Positions 23,860-35,122 of a DNA stretch of 64,000 bases are shown here, piece after piece. Location of the stretch: assembly GCA_022036555.1 (NCBI GenBank), contig CM039133.1:1057184-1121183 (forward strand). The letters are read 5' to 3'. Each line of letters opens with the position of its first letter. The stretch's first letter is position 1. The translations under genes and the position numbers were made by a program. Source of the DNA: Microstegium vimineum (Eukaryota > Streptophyta > Magnoliopsida > Poales > Poaceae). The notes beneath the pieces were generated by a model. It did not search any database and was not told the origin of the DNA. It saw only the letters and a program-made list of their open reading frames with translations.

Positions 23860-24189
23860 ATGGCAATGGACCACGTGGCGAGGCTGGCGTCGGAGCGCGC
23901 GGTGGTGGTGTTCACTGCGAGCAACTGCAGCATGGGCGACGTCGTGACGTCGCTGCTGAGCAGCCTGGGCGTCAACGCGGCGGTGCACGATCTAGACAGG
24001 GACCCCCGGGGCATGGAGATGCAGCGGGAGCTGGCCAGGAGGCTCGGCGCCGGCGCCGGCAGCACCCCCACCGTGCCGGCTGTGTTCGTGGGCGGCTACC
24101 TCGTCGGCGGGACCAACAGGGTCATGGCGCTCCACCTCTCCGGTGAGCTCGTGCCCATGCTCAGGAACGCCGGCGCGCTCTGGTTGTAG
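23860..24189 (+). CDS. CC-type glutaredoxin (ROXY-like) with altered active site
   Basis: Single exon, 109 aa, GC-rich, preceded by a TATA box. The fold is that of land-plant class III (CC-type) glutaredoxins: AVVVFTASNCSMGDVV, then DLDRDP, TVPAVFVGG (cis-Pro at about residue 73, glutathione binding), LVGGTNRVMALHLSGELVPML and a C-terminal ALWL. In this family ALWL is required for contact with TGA transcription factors, and the proteins repress or modulate TGA targets in the nucleus. Family members carry CCMC/CCMS-like sites; here the aligned residues are N22-C23-S24-M25, so the usual first, nucleophilic Cys is absent and one Cys remains. Either thiol chemistry is lost while TGA binding stays, or catalysis moved to C23. 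The ATG is the first in frame; a second one lies two codons on. Confidence 0.9.
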   Translation: MAMDHVARLASERAVVVFTASNCSMGDVVTSLLSSLGVNAAVHDLDRDPRGMEMQRELARRLGAGAGSTPTVPAVFVGGYLVGGTNRVMALHLSGELVPMLRNAGALWL

Positions 24190-25555
24190 GTAACGATCGA
24201 TCGATGTAGAAGAGTGTGTGACGAATGAATGCCAGGTTTTTTGTGTCCTGTGCTTGGAATTGGAATAAATAAGAATGTCGCCTCTGTTTTCACTCAAAAC
24301 TACTCCCACGTTTTTTGTGTCCTGTTTTTAATTTTATTTTATTTTTGAAGCTGAATTTGTTCGGGGCTCTTGTGCTCATCCCCGCGGACAATGCAAACCG
24401 CGAAGAGCAACTATAGTGGAATCGAGGCTGGTGGTGTACCTCATGATTGAGCCGGCTCATAGACACGCGTTCGGATTGGAGATGATCTTTAGCCATCTTT
24501 GAGCTTACGGAGGTGATGATCATGGGCATGCCTCAGTGGGAACGTAGATGGCTAAGCATGGTAAGCCATTGAACCTCGAGGCAAAATCTCGTGGCATGTT
24601 TGTTTCCATGGCTATTCACCCTCTATCTAGCTATCAATATATCAATCCTTATAGCCGCCTATGGTGTTAAAGGGTTCGTCGCGGAGCTGGTGCTCGTGTA
24701 CACCATCAAGATCAGGACCCAACAGTCAAAGCCGGTGCAGAGGGAAGAGATGGAGATGCGAGCAATATGCATTTCTCATAACTATGTGGTGCATCACCTG
24801 TCATGCAATGATTTAGTTTATATCAAGATTCTTAAAGGGTATTCATCCACCAATGAAGTTAGAAGAGACAAGAAAGTAGGAAACGTGGATGGACACATGT
24901 CATTCACGGAGAGAAGTTTGTGTTGCAACACATAGTTGTGAGAATGTGTTTTTGAGATGCAAACGTCAAGGGAGGGGGCGAAGGAGATGAGATTATTGAC
25001 ATTAATAGTTTGGACCCACTATAACCAAAAGAAAATTAGTCAAGGATGTTTTTTTGCATATGAGTTGTCTTAAAGATTCACGTTTGACTCTGAAAATGCA
25101 TTTCTAATCAAGCGTGAGTCAACGTTTGACTAGAAATGCATTTTTCAAGTGGCAATTACAACCCCACTCTACAAAGTCTACACCTTCACAACTGATCGCA
25201 ATATTAAAAACCATTTGTCTAACAGTGATATTTCAGTTATGGTTGTTGCTTAGCACGAGCAAACCATCCTATTAGCCATTGAGACTATTATCATGTTGAC
25301 CTAACTTCTCAAGGTTTGTTTTGGTTAATCCTCAGTCGTGGACACACTAAAACGCAAAATAAAACCGCTGAGTTTTGGGATCGTTTCAGTAACCTTTAAA
25401 ATCTCCCTTAGGCCCGTTCGTTTGCCGGGGATTAAACCACAGGAAGAATTCTTGGCTTGATTTGCTATTCAATTTATATAACAATGTTTTTGACCGAAAC
25501 AATTCCTGGCATGATACTGAGTAACCGAAGGAGGCCTTAACCTCTTTCATTCCCT
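24190..25555. other. Glutaredoxin 3' flank and intergenic DNA
   Basis: 24190-24280 is the probable 3' UTR and resembles the flank of the second glutaredoxin copy (52645-52690; both have 'gatcgatgta.aagagtgtg'). Beyond it I see no gene. A frame at 24591-24935 is open but matches nothing known. Confidence 0.5.
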
Positions 25556-26150
25556 TCTTTTTCGAGAGGTGACAAAAGTTTTGCCGAATTTTTATTAGAC
25601 GGATAAGAAAAAAGAGAAAACAAGTTATTTACAAAATAACTAGCAAAAAAAGGAAAACACCACTTTCCCAGCACAGAGGTCGACAACCCAACTGAGCAGA
25701 ACATAAGAAAGTAAGAACAAACTCTCCCCTAACCGAGATCAACACCTCAGAAAGACAGGAGGTAACTCCCTAACCAACATTTGATCTTGTCGACAACTGA
25801 TATTGCTCTATCTCTTCCTTGCACATGAAAGCAACTTGTCTTGGCTGTAACCTCGTGTTCTGAAAAGTCCTTCTATTTCGTTCCTTCCAAATGTTCCACC
25901 AAAAATATATCATGACGCTGTTGAACACTCTTCTTTGATTATTTTTTTCAATCTTCGTGCGACATCTGCGCCAATAGTTGTGTAGTGATTGTTGCAGATG
26001 AGTCTAGCAAAGAAAGTCCAAACCATTGTTTGAAGAGTACGTGCAAATAGGTGTGTTGGTGTTTCCGGTTCTACCCCATAGAGCTTGTATATCGAGTCAT
26101 TCGGCCACTGTCTTTTCATCAAATTGTTGGCTGTAAGAATTTTTTGGGTA
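25556..26150 (-). mobile_element. LINE (non-LTR retrotransposon) 3' end, fragment
   Basis: On the minus strand the sequence reads as the end of a plant LINE polyprotein. It has a decayed zf-RVT finger (KLYGVEPETPTHLFAR), then WTFFARLICNN and, after a frame change, FWWNIWKERNRR followed by VAFMCKEEIEQ. The zf-RVT cysteines are partly lost. There is no reverse-transcriptase core, so it is strongly 5'-truncated, as is usual for LINE copies. The A-rich 25590-25665 side (plus-strand view) is probably the degraded 3' UTR or tail. Confidence 0.65.
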
Positions 26151-26230
26151 GCAATTTAATCCTTTTTTATTGGGGACTAACCGAACCAGACCCATAGAAT
26201 ATAATCAAGAGAGACAACTTTTGGTACTTA

Positions 26231-26403
26231 GGGCATGTTTGGTTTACCCCCTAAAGTTTAGTGGCCCTTAAAATTTAGTGCTCCCTAAAGTTTAGTACAT
26301 CAACTAAAGTTTAGGGGGCACTTTAGGGGGTGTTTGGTAGTTTAGGACCTAAAATCATCTAAGTTTAGCTACTAAAGTTTAGGGGCTGTAACCAAAGACC
26401 CTC
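26231..26403. mobile_element. Tourist-like MITE, 173 bp
   Basis: The ends GGGCATGTTTGGTTTA and, in reverse, GAGGGTCTTTGGTTA form inverted repeats that continue through CCCCTAAACTTTAG. TTA flanks both sides (26228-26230, 26404-26406), the PIF/Harbinger target. The interior repeats 'aagtttagg' several times. Confidence 0.75.
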
Positions 26404-26789
26404 TTATTAGAGTTGAGTAGGGTTGACGAGACATTGATGCAGATGCCCTGCAGCACCCATTGCATCTCTCTATCGATCCAAGATACACACCAATATACCA
26501 GAGCTAGCGCCTCTCCGTGTCTGATCGTGGCGTCGCAGTTTTTTTTTTCCTTTCTTTTTTAAAAAGAAAAAAGATCATCGTCGCATCTTGAGACACGGCG
26601 ATATCCGAATTAATGGCCGACCGAGAAGCGGACCGATTCCGATAAGGAGCAAAGAAAGCACAAATTAACAGCAGGTCAGCAGCAAACGGGCAATTGGATG
26701 CATGCTAGCTTTATGTTATGTGCGTGCATGTGTGCCACGAAACTACAACAGTAACCGACCTAATAGTTTTTTATTCCATGAAAATTATA
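26404..26789. other. Intergenic up to the gypsy insertion site
   Basis: No gene or repeat recognised. The last five bases before the element (26790-26794, GCACG) are its target duplication. Confidence 0.5.
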
Positions 26790-26794
26790 GCACG

Positions 26795-27811
26795 TGTTGA
26801 CGTAAAATGTGACGTACTACGTCTCACACACAGTAAACCGAAAAGCGTGACTTCAATCGGGTATCCGGATGCTTCGAGAACCGAGAACGTGCCAGTCAGT
26901 TTGACCTGAAACTAACGAGGGATGAAAGTCATTAGATATAAACTGGAACATGCCGGGTAATACCAGACAGTTCCATATGTACGACCCTGAAGCCACTTAC
27001 AACGACATACAGCTATGAAAGCTATCTGCCAACAGGTTTTATAAAACATTCGGCTAAAATAAACATGTAACACGCAAATCACTGATTGCCGAACGTGTAT
27101 GCATGACAAAAGGACGTACGAACGACTTGTAATTGACTATAAGTTAAAGCATAACCAATCTCGGCAATTAGCCGAATTGGGGTCCATGATGAAGGAAACA
27201 TGTAATCAAACATGATTAAACTAATCTAAAGTCTGCATCTGCAGCACGACACTCAACGTCATCAAAGCTTAAACATGGATAGCATGCATGAACCCACAAC
27301 ATGTGACAATCTAGATTCAAACTAGTTCGGTTATTTATAGATATAAGATCTACTCATGGAAGCAATTCATCATAACATAGATAGATCTATATAAACTAAC
27401 AAGAACCTAACCGTATCAATCTAAATTGGCAAAAGAGTGTTTGCAAATATGTAAAGATTATATAAAACATGCAACACGATAACTTAATGAACCCAATAGA
27501 TCTTGCCAAATCTACAGGAGCCGATAACTATCTTGCTTTTACTAAGCATACAAGCAAATATCCGCCGCACGACATCTACTCATAAGCAAAACACAAGCGA
27601 AGACCTCTTGATTATTGAACAAAGATCTGCCGCACGATCATTGATAATAAACAAGACTACTTGCATCAATATCTAAATCCACCGCATGATACTAGACATG
27701 ATAACAAGGTTGTCAAGACTTATAGAGGTCGACGGATCGATGATTCCTCTCGAAGAACTCGACGACCCGACAAAGGACTCGAAATTGGCACGGGCCGGTT
27801 GTATTGGTTTG
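26795..27811 (-). repeat. Gypsy 3' LTR, outer piece
   Basis: Collinear with 48442-49460 of the other LTR, with scattered substitutions. It is cut at 27811 by the Sirevirus; 27807-27811 (GTTTG) is the left TSD of that insertion. The LTR resumes at 41610. Confidence 0.9.
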
Positions 27812-29403
27812 TGAAGAATCATGGCCCTAGTTGGTTTCGGTGATTAACGACAATTAGAGATTATTATGGCTAACATGTGTTTTGCAGAGGCTATGCGTAG
27901 CTTAGCCATAGTGATCAAGGAGAATGGGCTCTAAAGGTCATCACTTAGCCCCAAGATGGACATCGTTTCGGTTGTTAAGGTGACATGATGAAAACCCTAG
28001 AATGATAGGCTAAGTGCCATAAGGAGATGAAGGGCACTTAGAATTAGATAGGGCTTCTCTTTTTACCTTTGACCGTACTATTAAGAGGGGTTGAGACTAG
28101 TAGCTTGACTTAGGAAAACTTCATGTTTAGGTGTGGTGCACACTTGACTTCCTTAGCTCTAATCAAGCCTATGGTGATCGTAAGATAGCCTAGAACAACT
28201 TCCATATTCATCGCGACGAAAAACGGAGTTGTCAAAATCGTGTTCTGGGCGTCGGACGCTCCTCGCAGGGGCGCCGGACGCTGTCCGTCGCGTCGGACAA
28301 AGGCGCCGGACGCTGGGTGGTTGAGTCCATAGCGTCCGTCGACCTTCCAGAGAGGTTGTTTTTTGGCTAAGTTTTTTCGGGTGCGTCGGACGCTGTCCGT
28401 CGGCCAGGCGTCGGACGCTGCGAAGAGCGTCCGTCGACCTTCCAGAGAGGGTGTTTTTCAAACCCTAGCCAGAGCTCAGCGTCGGACGCTGTGGCTGAGC
28501 GTCCGTCGCCTAGTGACGTAGCGTCCGTCGTTGGGAACAGTGTGTCAAAACTAGCCGTTAGACAGAGGCGTCGGAGCGTCCGTCGCCTCAATTATGAACA
28601 GAAACTAGCCGTTGGGCATGCGACGGAGCGTCCGTCGCCTAGTCGACGGAGCGTCCGTCGCCAACTTAAATTGCCAGCCCGAGGCAGTTTTCAGAGGGTC
28701 TATTTATAGCCCCTCCCACTTCTCTCCCACCTTGCCTTTGCTCATTTGAGTTGCTGAGTTTGTTGAGAAGGTTGGGAAGAGAGCAAGAGCCCTAGAGAGA
28801 GAGTGATTAGCGAATCCATCCATCCTCTCTCTAGTTCATCCAAGAGTTCAAGTGTGCATCCTCTAGTTGTGAAGCTTGAGTGAGTCAAGCGAAGATCGAG
28901 GCTTGTTACTCTTGGTGATTGACATCACCTAGACGGTCCGGTGGTGCTCGGAGGAAGGTGATCGCCGGAAGATTGTCGGCGGCCCTTCTCCATCGACGTT
29001 GTGATCGGTTGTGGGCGATTCACCGAGCCGGAGTGGCGAAGAATCAGCCGTAGAGAGCACTCATCCCTTGCGTGGGATTGAGGGGGAGCTATACCTTGCG
29101 AGGTGCTCCAACGAGGACTAGGGGGGAGTGTCGACTCCTCGATACCTCGGCAAAACATCGTCGTGTCAAGCATCTCTTTCCCTAGCTCTTTATTACCGCA
29201 TAACTTTCCGCACTTGTCTTTCAATTCATACTAGAATTGTGTAGGAAGTTTTCGCTTTCCATTGCCTTCTTACCGCTTTCTAGCTAGGACACACAAGCGG
29301 TAGGCACTAGGGGGTTAATTGGCTCTTTATAGGTTTAATTCTTGTTTAGAAGTTAAAAAGAGCCCAATTCACCCCCCCCCTCTTGGGCATCTTGATCCTT
29401 TCA
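27812..29403 (+). repeat. Sirevirus 5' LTR
   Basis: 1592 bp. It contains a dense set of 'gcgtcggacgct' and 'gagcgtccgtcgcc' motifs (28245-28670) that pair into palindromes, followed by TATTTATAG at 28701-28709, the likely TATA box. Collinear with 39961-41604. Confidence 0.93.
28245..28670 (+). promoter_or_regulatory. Palindrome array upstream of the LTR TATA box
   Basis: About fifteen copies of CGTCGGACGCT or AGCGTCCGTCG occur in both orientations, several as near-perfect palindromes such as GCGACGGA-gcg-TCCGTCGC. Conserved GC-rich palindromes in this LTR position are known for sireviruses and are assumed to be transcription-factor sites. CpG density is high, so they are also strong methylation targets. 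Confidence 0.7.
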
Positions 29404-29405
29404 AT

Positions 29406-29417
29406 TGGTATCGGAGC
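29406..29417 (+). promoter_or_regulatory. Primer-binding site for initiator tRNA-Met
   Basis: TGGTATCGGAGC lies two bases after the LTR. It differs by one base from the plant initiator tRNA-Met complement TGGTATCAGAGC used by copia elements. Confidence 0.85.
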
Positions 29418-29455
29418 GAGGTTGCTCTAAATTAGGCTTCACCGCCTAGAGCAAG

Positions 29456-31873
29456 ATGTCCCATGGGGATGGACCACCTCCCATGTTCGATGGAGATGAC
29501 TTTCCTTATTGGAAAGTTCGTATGGAGGCCTATTTAGAGGCCGTTGACGTGGGCGTGCTCAAAGCCGCCACAAAGGGGGGTACTCTCTTCGCGGAGGACC
29601 TCAACTTTGAGAAGCATAATGCCAAGGCAAAGAACATACTCTTTCGTGGCATTAGCAAGGATGTCTTCAACCGAGTGCGTAATACCAAAGACGCATTTGA
29701 GTTGTGGACCACTATTTGTGCACTTCACGAAGGCACAAAAAGTGAGCGTGAAGAACGCTATCACTTGGTTATGGCTAAGCTCAATTCTTTTTCTATGCAT
29801 GCAAATGAAAATGCAAATGAAATGTACTCACGTCTCAACATTATTGTAGAGGAATTGAATGGGCTCGGTCTCAACCAAATGGAACCGGCCGATGTGGTAC
29901 GCAAGATTCTTTGTGTCTTGCCCATTGAGAAGTATGGCCACATCGTCACGGTGCTTCACCAAGGAGATCTCTCCGCCGCTACACCAACACAAATTTTGGG
30001 CAAGATCAATGCCCATGAGATGTACATGAAGATTGGTGATGGTGGCTCATCTTCCTCCTCCAAGAAGAAGGAAAAAGAGAAGGAGGAAAAGAAGGACTTG
30101 GCTCTCAAGGCATCCTTCTCGGAGAAGCACAAGATGCAAGTCATGTATGAGAGCACAAGCGATGATGATGATGATGATGATCTCGCTCTCATGGTGAAGA
30201 AAACAACCAAGATGTTGAAGAAGCTAAGCAAGAATGGAGTCAAGTTTGACTCAAAGAAGAAGAAATTCTTCACAAGCTCTTCAAGAAAGCCCCTCTCCAA
30301 GATGGATTGCTACAATTGTGGCAAATTTGGACACTTGGCTCATGCTTGCCCCGAAGAAAAGAAAGACAAGTACAAGAACAAGAAAGCTAACAACAAGTTC
30401 AAGTACAACAAGGGCAACAAGGTTGAGTCAAGTGATGAGGAGAAGAAGGATGACAAGCCATTCAAGAAGAAGAAGAACTTCAACTTCCACAAAAAGAAGA
30501 AGAATGGCAAAGCCTACATTGTTGGTGATTGGCTCACCGACATTGAAGACTCAAGTGACTCATCCGGAGATGAAAGTGAAGAAGAGAAGGTGGCCGCCTT
30601 GGTGATTGGTTCATCTACTCCACCGCCACCCCCTCCATCATCTCCGGGTTCATCCTCTACACACCTATGCCTCATGGCTAAAGGTGACAAAAAGGTACAA
30701 AAAGAGGATAGTGATGATGAGGCTAGCTCTAGTGATGATAGTGATGATGAGTTTGAGGCACCTTCCTATGATGAGCTAATTGAAATTTGCAATAAATACA
30801 CTAAGCTCATTAGGAAGTATAAAGGCAAAAGTGAATCACTAGAGAAAGCCAATAGTAACTTGCATGCTAAGCTTGATGACTTGACTAGTGCTAATGATGA
30901 ATTGAAGCTTGAGAACAAATCTCTCTCATCTAGCACTAGGGAGTTCAAAGCCTCACTCAAGCAAGCAAATGAGAAACATGATAAGCTTGAGAGGTCAACA
31001 CAAGAGCTCCAACCAAGATACAACTTGCTAAAAGATGACTACAACCAAGTTAAAAATGAACATGGCACACTTGTGATAGCTAATGAATTGCTTTCAAATG
31101 ATCTTGCTACACATGTTGCTATTAACCCGGTTGTTAAGTGTGATATAGCTACTTCTTGTGAGGACTTGCTTGATGAAGTTGCTAGTGAGCAAAATGTAAA
31201 GTGCAAGGGCAAGAAGGTAGTTGAGGCCGATAAGCATGATGACTATGTGAAGATGAGGCAAGAAAACTCCAAGCTCAAGGAAGATCTAATCAACCTCAAG
31301 GCAAGCAAGCCACTCACTATCAAGTCGGCCAAACAAGATGACAAAGATGCAATGACCTTGATCAAGTCTCTCAAAGAGGAAAATGCAAAGCTCAAGGTTG
31401 AGAAGATCAAGCTTACAAGTGGATTGGAGAAGTTCACCAAGGGCCACAACCTTCAAAGTGAGCTCTTGATGAACACTATCATGAAAACCGACAAGACCGG
31501 CATTGGGTTCAAGGAGAACCAAATCATGAAGGCCAAGGTCAAGATAGAAGCCAAGAACTATTACAAGAACAAGGCTATGAGAAGCAACTATGACACACCA
31601 AAGCCCAAACCCAAGAAGTGCTTTGGATGTGGTCAAGAGGGTCATCTTCAATCCCAATGCAAGACTCCACCTTCCAAGACCTTGCCCAAGCACATAAGGC
31701 CTTTCGCTCATGATGCACACTTCATCATCAACAAGGACTCCAAGGGTAGACCTCAAGTTGTATTTCTCGGTCCGAAGATGAAGAACAAGCCCAAAGTGCT
31801 ATGGGTTGCTAAGGAGTTGGTGGACAAGGCTATGGGACCTCGCCAAGTGTGGGTTCCCAAACAACAAGCTTAA
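29456..31873 (+). CDS. Sirevirus gag polyprotein, 805 aa
   Basis: Intact long frame starting at the first ATG after the primer site. It opens with the UBN2/DUF4219-type gag N-terminus (FDGDDFPYWKVRMEAYL, about residues 11-27). A zinc knuckle CYNCGKFGHLAHAC lies at residues 285-298, then lysine-rich and acidic Asp/Ser stretches. A predicted coiled-coil covers about residues 430-690, and a second knuckle CFGCGQEGHLQSQC lies at 722-735. Ordinary copia Gags are about half as long; the extended coiled-coil is a Sirevirus trait. It would form the virus-like particle and package RNA. It ends at TAA 31871-31873, in the same frame as pol. Confidence 0.9.
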   Translation: MSHGDGPPPMFDGDDFPYWKVRMEAYLEAVDVGVLKAATKGGTLFAEDLNFEKHNAKAKNILFRGISKDVFNRVRNTKDAFELWTTICALHEGTKSEREERYHLVMAKLNSFSMHANENANEMYSRLNIIVEELNGLGLNQMEPADVVRKILCVLPIEKYGHIVTVLHQGDLSAATPTQILGKINAHEMYMKIGDGGSSSSSKKKEKEKEEKKDLALKASFSEKHKMQVMYESTSDDDDDDDLALMVKKTTKMLKKLSKNGVKFDSKKKKFFTSSSRKPLSKMDCYNCGKFGHLAHACPEEKKDKYKNKKANNKFKYNKGNKVESSDEEKKDDKPFKKKKNFNFHKKKKNGKAYIVGDWLTDIEDSSDSSGDESEEEKVAALVIGSSTPPPPPPSSPGSSSTHLCLMAKGDKKVQKEDSDDEASSSDDSDDEFEAPSYDELIEICNKYTKLIRKYKGKSESLEKANSNLHAKLDDLTSANDELKLENKSLSSSTREFKASLKQANEKHDKLERSTQELQPRYNLLKDDYNQVKNEHGTLVIANELLSNDLATHVAINPVVKCDIATSCEDLLDEVASEQNVKCKGKKVVEADKHDDYVKMRQENSKLKEDLINLKASKPLTIKSAKQDDKDAMTLIKSLKEENAKLKVEKIKLTSGLEKFTKGHNLQSELLMNTIMKTDKTGIGFKENQIMKAKVKIEAKNYYKNKAMRSNYDTPKPKPKKCFGCGQEGHLQSQCKTPPSKTLPKHIRPFAHDAHFIINKDSKGRPQVVFLGPKMKNKPKVLWVAKELVDKAMGPRQVWVPKQQA

Positions 31874-31894
31874 CTCCAAGTTGCTTGTGTGTAG

Positions 31895-34800
31895 GTGAAT
31901 TACAAGACCGGTGGAAGTCATTGGGTGATTGATAGTGGATGCACTCAACATATGACCGGTGACTTCCGGATGTTCACCACACTTGAGGAAGATTGTGAAG
32001 GGCAAGACAAGATTACCTTTGGGGACAATTCAAAAGGCAAAGTGCAAGGTCTAGGTAAAGTGACAATCTCAAATGATCAATCAATATCAAATGTCTTGCT
32101 AGTACAATCATTGAGCTTCAACTTGCTATCGGTGGGACAACTATGTGATCTTGGTTTCCAATGTCTCTTCACTCCAAATGAGGTAGTTGTGTCCAAGATT
32201 GAAGATTCATCATTGATATTCAAAGGATTTCGACACAACAATCTCTACCTAGTGGACTTCACCTCAAATGAAGCTAGTTTGCAAACATGTCTTTTCTCCA
32301 AGAGTTCTTTGGGTTGGCTATGGCATAGAAGATTAGCACATGTGGGAATGTCAACTTTGAAGAAACTTGTCAAGAAGGAATTGGTTAGAGGTGTGAAGGA
32401 TGTGGTGTTTGAGAAAGACAAACTTTGTAGTGCATGTCAAGCCGGCAAGCAAGTAGCAAACACTCATCCAACCAAAGCTTTCATGTCAACCTCAAGAGTT
32501 CTAGAGCTACTCCACATGGATCTCTTTGGACCTACCACCTATGCTAGTCTTGGCGGCAATCTCTTTTGTTTGGTGGTAGTTGATGACTACTCTAGATACA
32601 CTTGGGTGTTCTTTCTTCAAGACAAGGGAGAAACTCAATCAATATTCAAGAAATTTGCAACTAGAGCCCAAAATGAGTTTGATGTGAAGATCAAGAAGAT
32701 AAGAAGTGACAATGGGACCGAGTTTGTGAACACAAAGATTGAAGAATATTGTGATGAAGTTGGGATCAAGCATGAAGTATCCGCCACCTATACTCCTCAA
32801 CAAAATGGTGTAGTAGAGAGGAAAAACCGGACACTTATCACTCTTGCAAGATCAATGCTTGATGAATACAACACCCCCGAGAAGCTTTGGGCCGAAGCAA
32901 TCAACACCGCATGCTATGCGGCCAACCGGCTATTTGTCCAAAGGCTTCTCAAGAAGACCCCCTATGAGCTTGTGAATGGAAAGAAACCGGATATATCCTT
33001 TTTCCGAGTGTTTGGTTGCAAAGTGTACATCTACAAGAAGCGCCAACACTTGGGCAAGTTCCAAAGAAGATGTGACATTGGTTTCTTAGTTGGGTATTCA
33101 CTTAAATCCAAGGCATACCGTGTATTTAACAAAGCCACCGGCTTAGTTGAAGAAACGTATGACTTGGAGTTTGATGAAACTAATGGCTCTCAAGAAGAGC
33201 ATGAAAATCTTGATGATGTAGGTGATGAACCCTTGAGGGAGGCAATGAAGAACATGCCAATTGGTGCTATCAACTCACAAGAGGTGGAAGAAGTTGAAGA
33301 TGAAGCAAATCAAGATCCTTCTCCACCTCACACGCCTCAAGTTGATGAAGGAGATCAAGTGAGGGAAGCTCAAGAAGACACTCACATCCCTCAAGATCAA
33401 GCCGAGGCCGAAGCAAGCAATGTTGAAGCACCACAATCTCCTCCTCAAGTGATCAATAGAAGATCTACACCTATGCTTCAAGCACATTCTCAAGACCTCA
33501 TCATAGGGAGTCCATCAAGGGGGGTACCAACACGATCTAAACTTGCTTCTTATGTTGAACATCACTCCTTTGTTTCCTTTGTTGAGCCTTCTAGTGTGGA
33601 GGATGCACTTGCGGATCCGGATTGGGTGAACGCCATGCACGAAGAATTGAACAACTTCACCCGGAACGAAGTGTGGACATTAGTAGAAAAGCCCAAAGGA
33701 GCAAGAATCATTGGCACCAAGTGGGTGTTTAGGAACAAGCAAGATGATCAAGGCGTTGTTGTGAGAAACAAGGCAAGGTTGGTGGCAAAAGGGTTCTCCC
33801 AAGTTGAAGGCTTGGATTTTGGGGAGACCTTTGCACCGGTTGCAAGACTAGAAGCCATTCGTATCCTTTTGGCATATGCTTCACACCATAAAATGAAACT
33901 TTTTCAAATGGATGTGAAGAGTGCCTTTCTTAATGGTTTCATTAATGAACTTGTTTTTGTCTCACAACCTCCCGGGTTTGAAGACCCAAATTGTCCTAAT
34001 CATGTGTATAGGTTGTCCAAGGCACTCTATGGATTGAAGCAAGCTCCAAGAGCTTGGTATGAGAGGTTAAGGGACTTCCTACTCAAGAAGGGCTTCAAGA
34101 TCGGGAAAGTGGATACCACACTCTTCACCAAGGTGCTAGATGGAGAGATCTTTGTTTGCCAAGTATATGTCGATGACATCATATTTGGGTCAACAAACCA
34201 AGGTCATAGCAAGGAATTTGGTGCATTAATGTCCAAGGAGTTCGAGATGTCGATGATTGGCGAGCTAACCTTCTTCCTAGGCTTCCAAGTGAAGCAATTG
34301 AGGGAGGGCACCTTCATATCTCAAGAGAAGTACACTTATGATGTGTTCAAGAAATTCAAGATGGAGGATTGCAAGCCAATCAAAACCCAATGCCTACTAA
34401 TGGGCATCTCGATCTCGATGAGGAAGGTAAACCGATCGACCAAACTCTTTATCGTTCTATGATCGGTAGTTTACTTTACCTCACCGCTTCTAGGCCGGAT
34501 ATCATGTTTAGTGTGTGTATGTGTGCTAGGTTTCAAGCAAACCCTAAGGAGTCGCATCTTTGTGCGGTTAAAAGAATCCTTAGGTACTTAAGGCACACCC
34601 CTAGGATGGGTCTTTGGTATCCCAAAGGAGCTCCCTTCCAACTAGTTGGCTATTCCGATTCGGATTACGCCGGTGTAAGGTTGATAGGAAGAGTACCTCC
34701 GGCGGGTGCCACATGCTAGGAAGATCACTTGTTTCTTGGTCCTCAAAGAAGCAAAATAGTGTGGCATTGTCAACCGCCGAGGCGGAATAATTGCCATGGG

Positions 34801-35122
34801 AGCAAGTTGTGCACAAATCTTATATATGACCCAAACACTCTTTGATTACGGCGTGTTTTTAAAAGAAGTTCCACTTTTGTGTGATAATGAAAGCGCCGTA
34901 AAGCTTGCTAACAACCCAGTTCAACACTCTCGCACCAAGCACATAGATATTCGCCATCACTTTCTTAGAGATCATGTGGCTAGGAAAGATATAACACTAG
35001 TTGGAGTTAAGAGCGAAGAGCAATTGGCGGATATCTTCACTAAACCACTCGATGAAACAACCTTTTGTAGGTTGAGAAGCGAGTTAAATGTGCTTGATCA
35101 CTCTAATTTCACTAAAAGATGA
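31895..35122 (+). pseudogene. Sirevirus pol (protease tail, integrase, RT, RNase H), frameshifted
   Basis: Open to 34462, then in two other frames to TGA at 35122. Order: aspartic-protease site DSGCTQHM at the very start, gag-pre-integrase HRRLAHVGMSTL, integrase core with HMDLFGPT, RSDNGTEF and NGVVERKNRTL. RVT_2 follows with FQMDVKSAFLNG, YGLKQAPRAWY and catalytic YVDD at about residue 758, then RNase H with DNESAVKLANNP and TKHIDIRHHF. It is in frame with gag, separated by TAA and by a TAG at 31892-31894. Lesions: loss of frame near 34390-34440, a lost base in the C-K-V-D region near 34676 and another near 34788 that creates a stop in the AEAE block. Catalytic residues are otherwise present. 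Confidence 0.88.

Noticed and set aside
28245..28670. CRISPR-like spaced repeats
   Set aside because: Repeats are palindromic motifs in both orientations with irregular spacing inside an LTR of a plant element; no CRISPR biology applies.
29530..31756. Minus-strand frames over the Sirevirus gag
   Set aside because: Antisense shadows of a long biased frame; unlike the gypsy antisense gene they have no promoter, introns or position known from the family.
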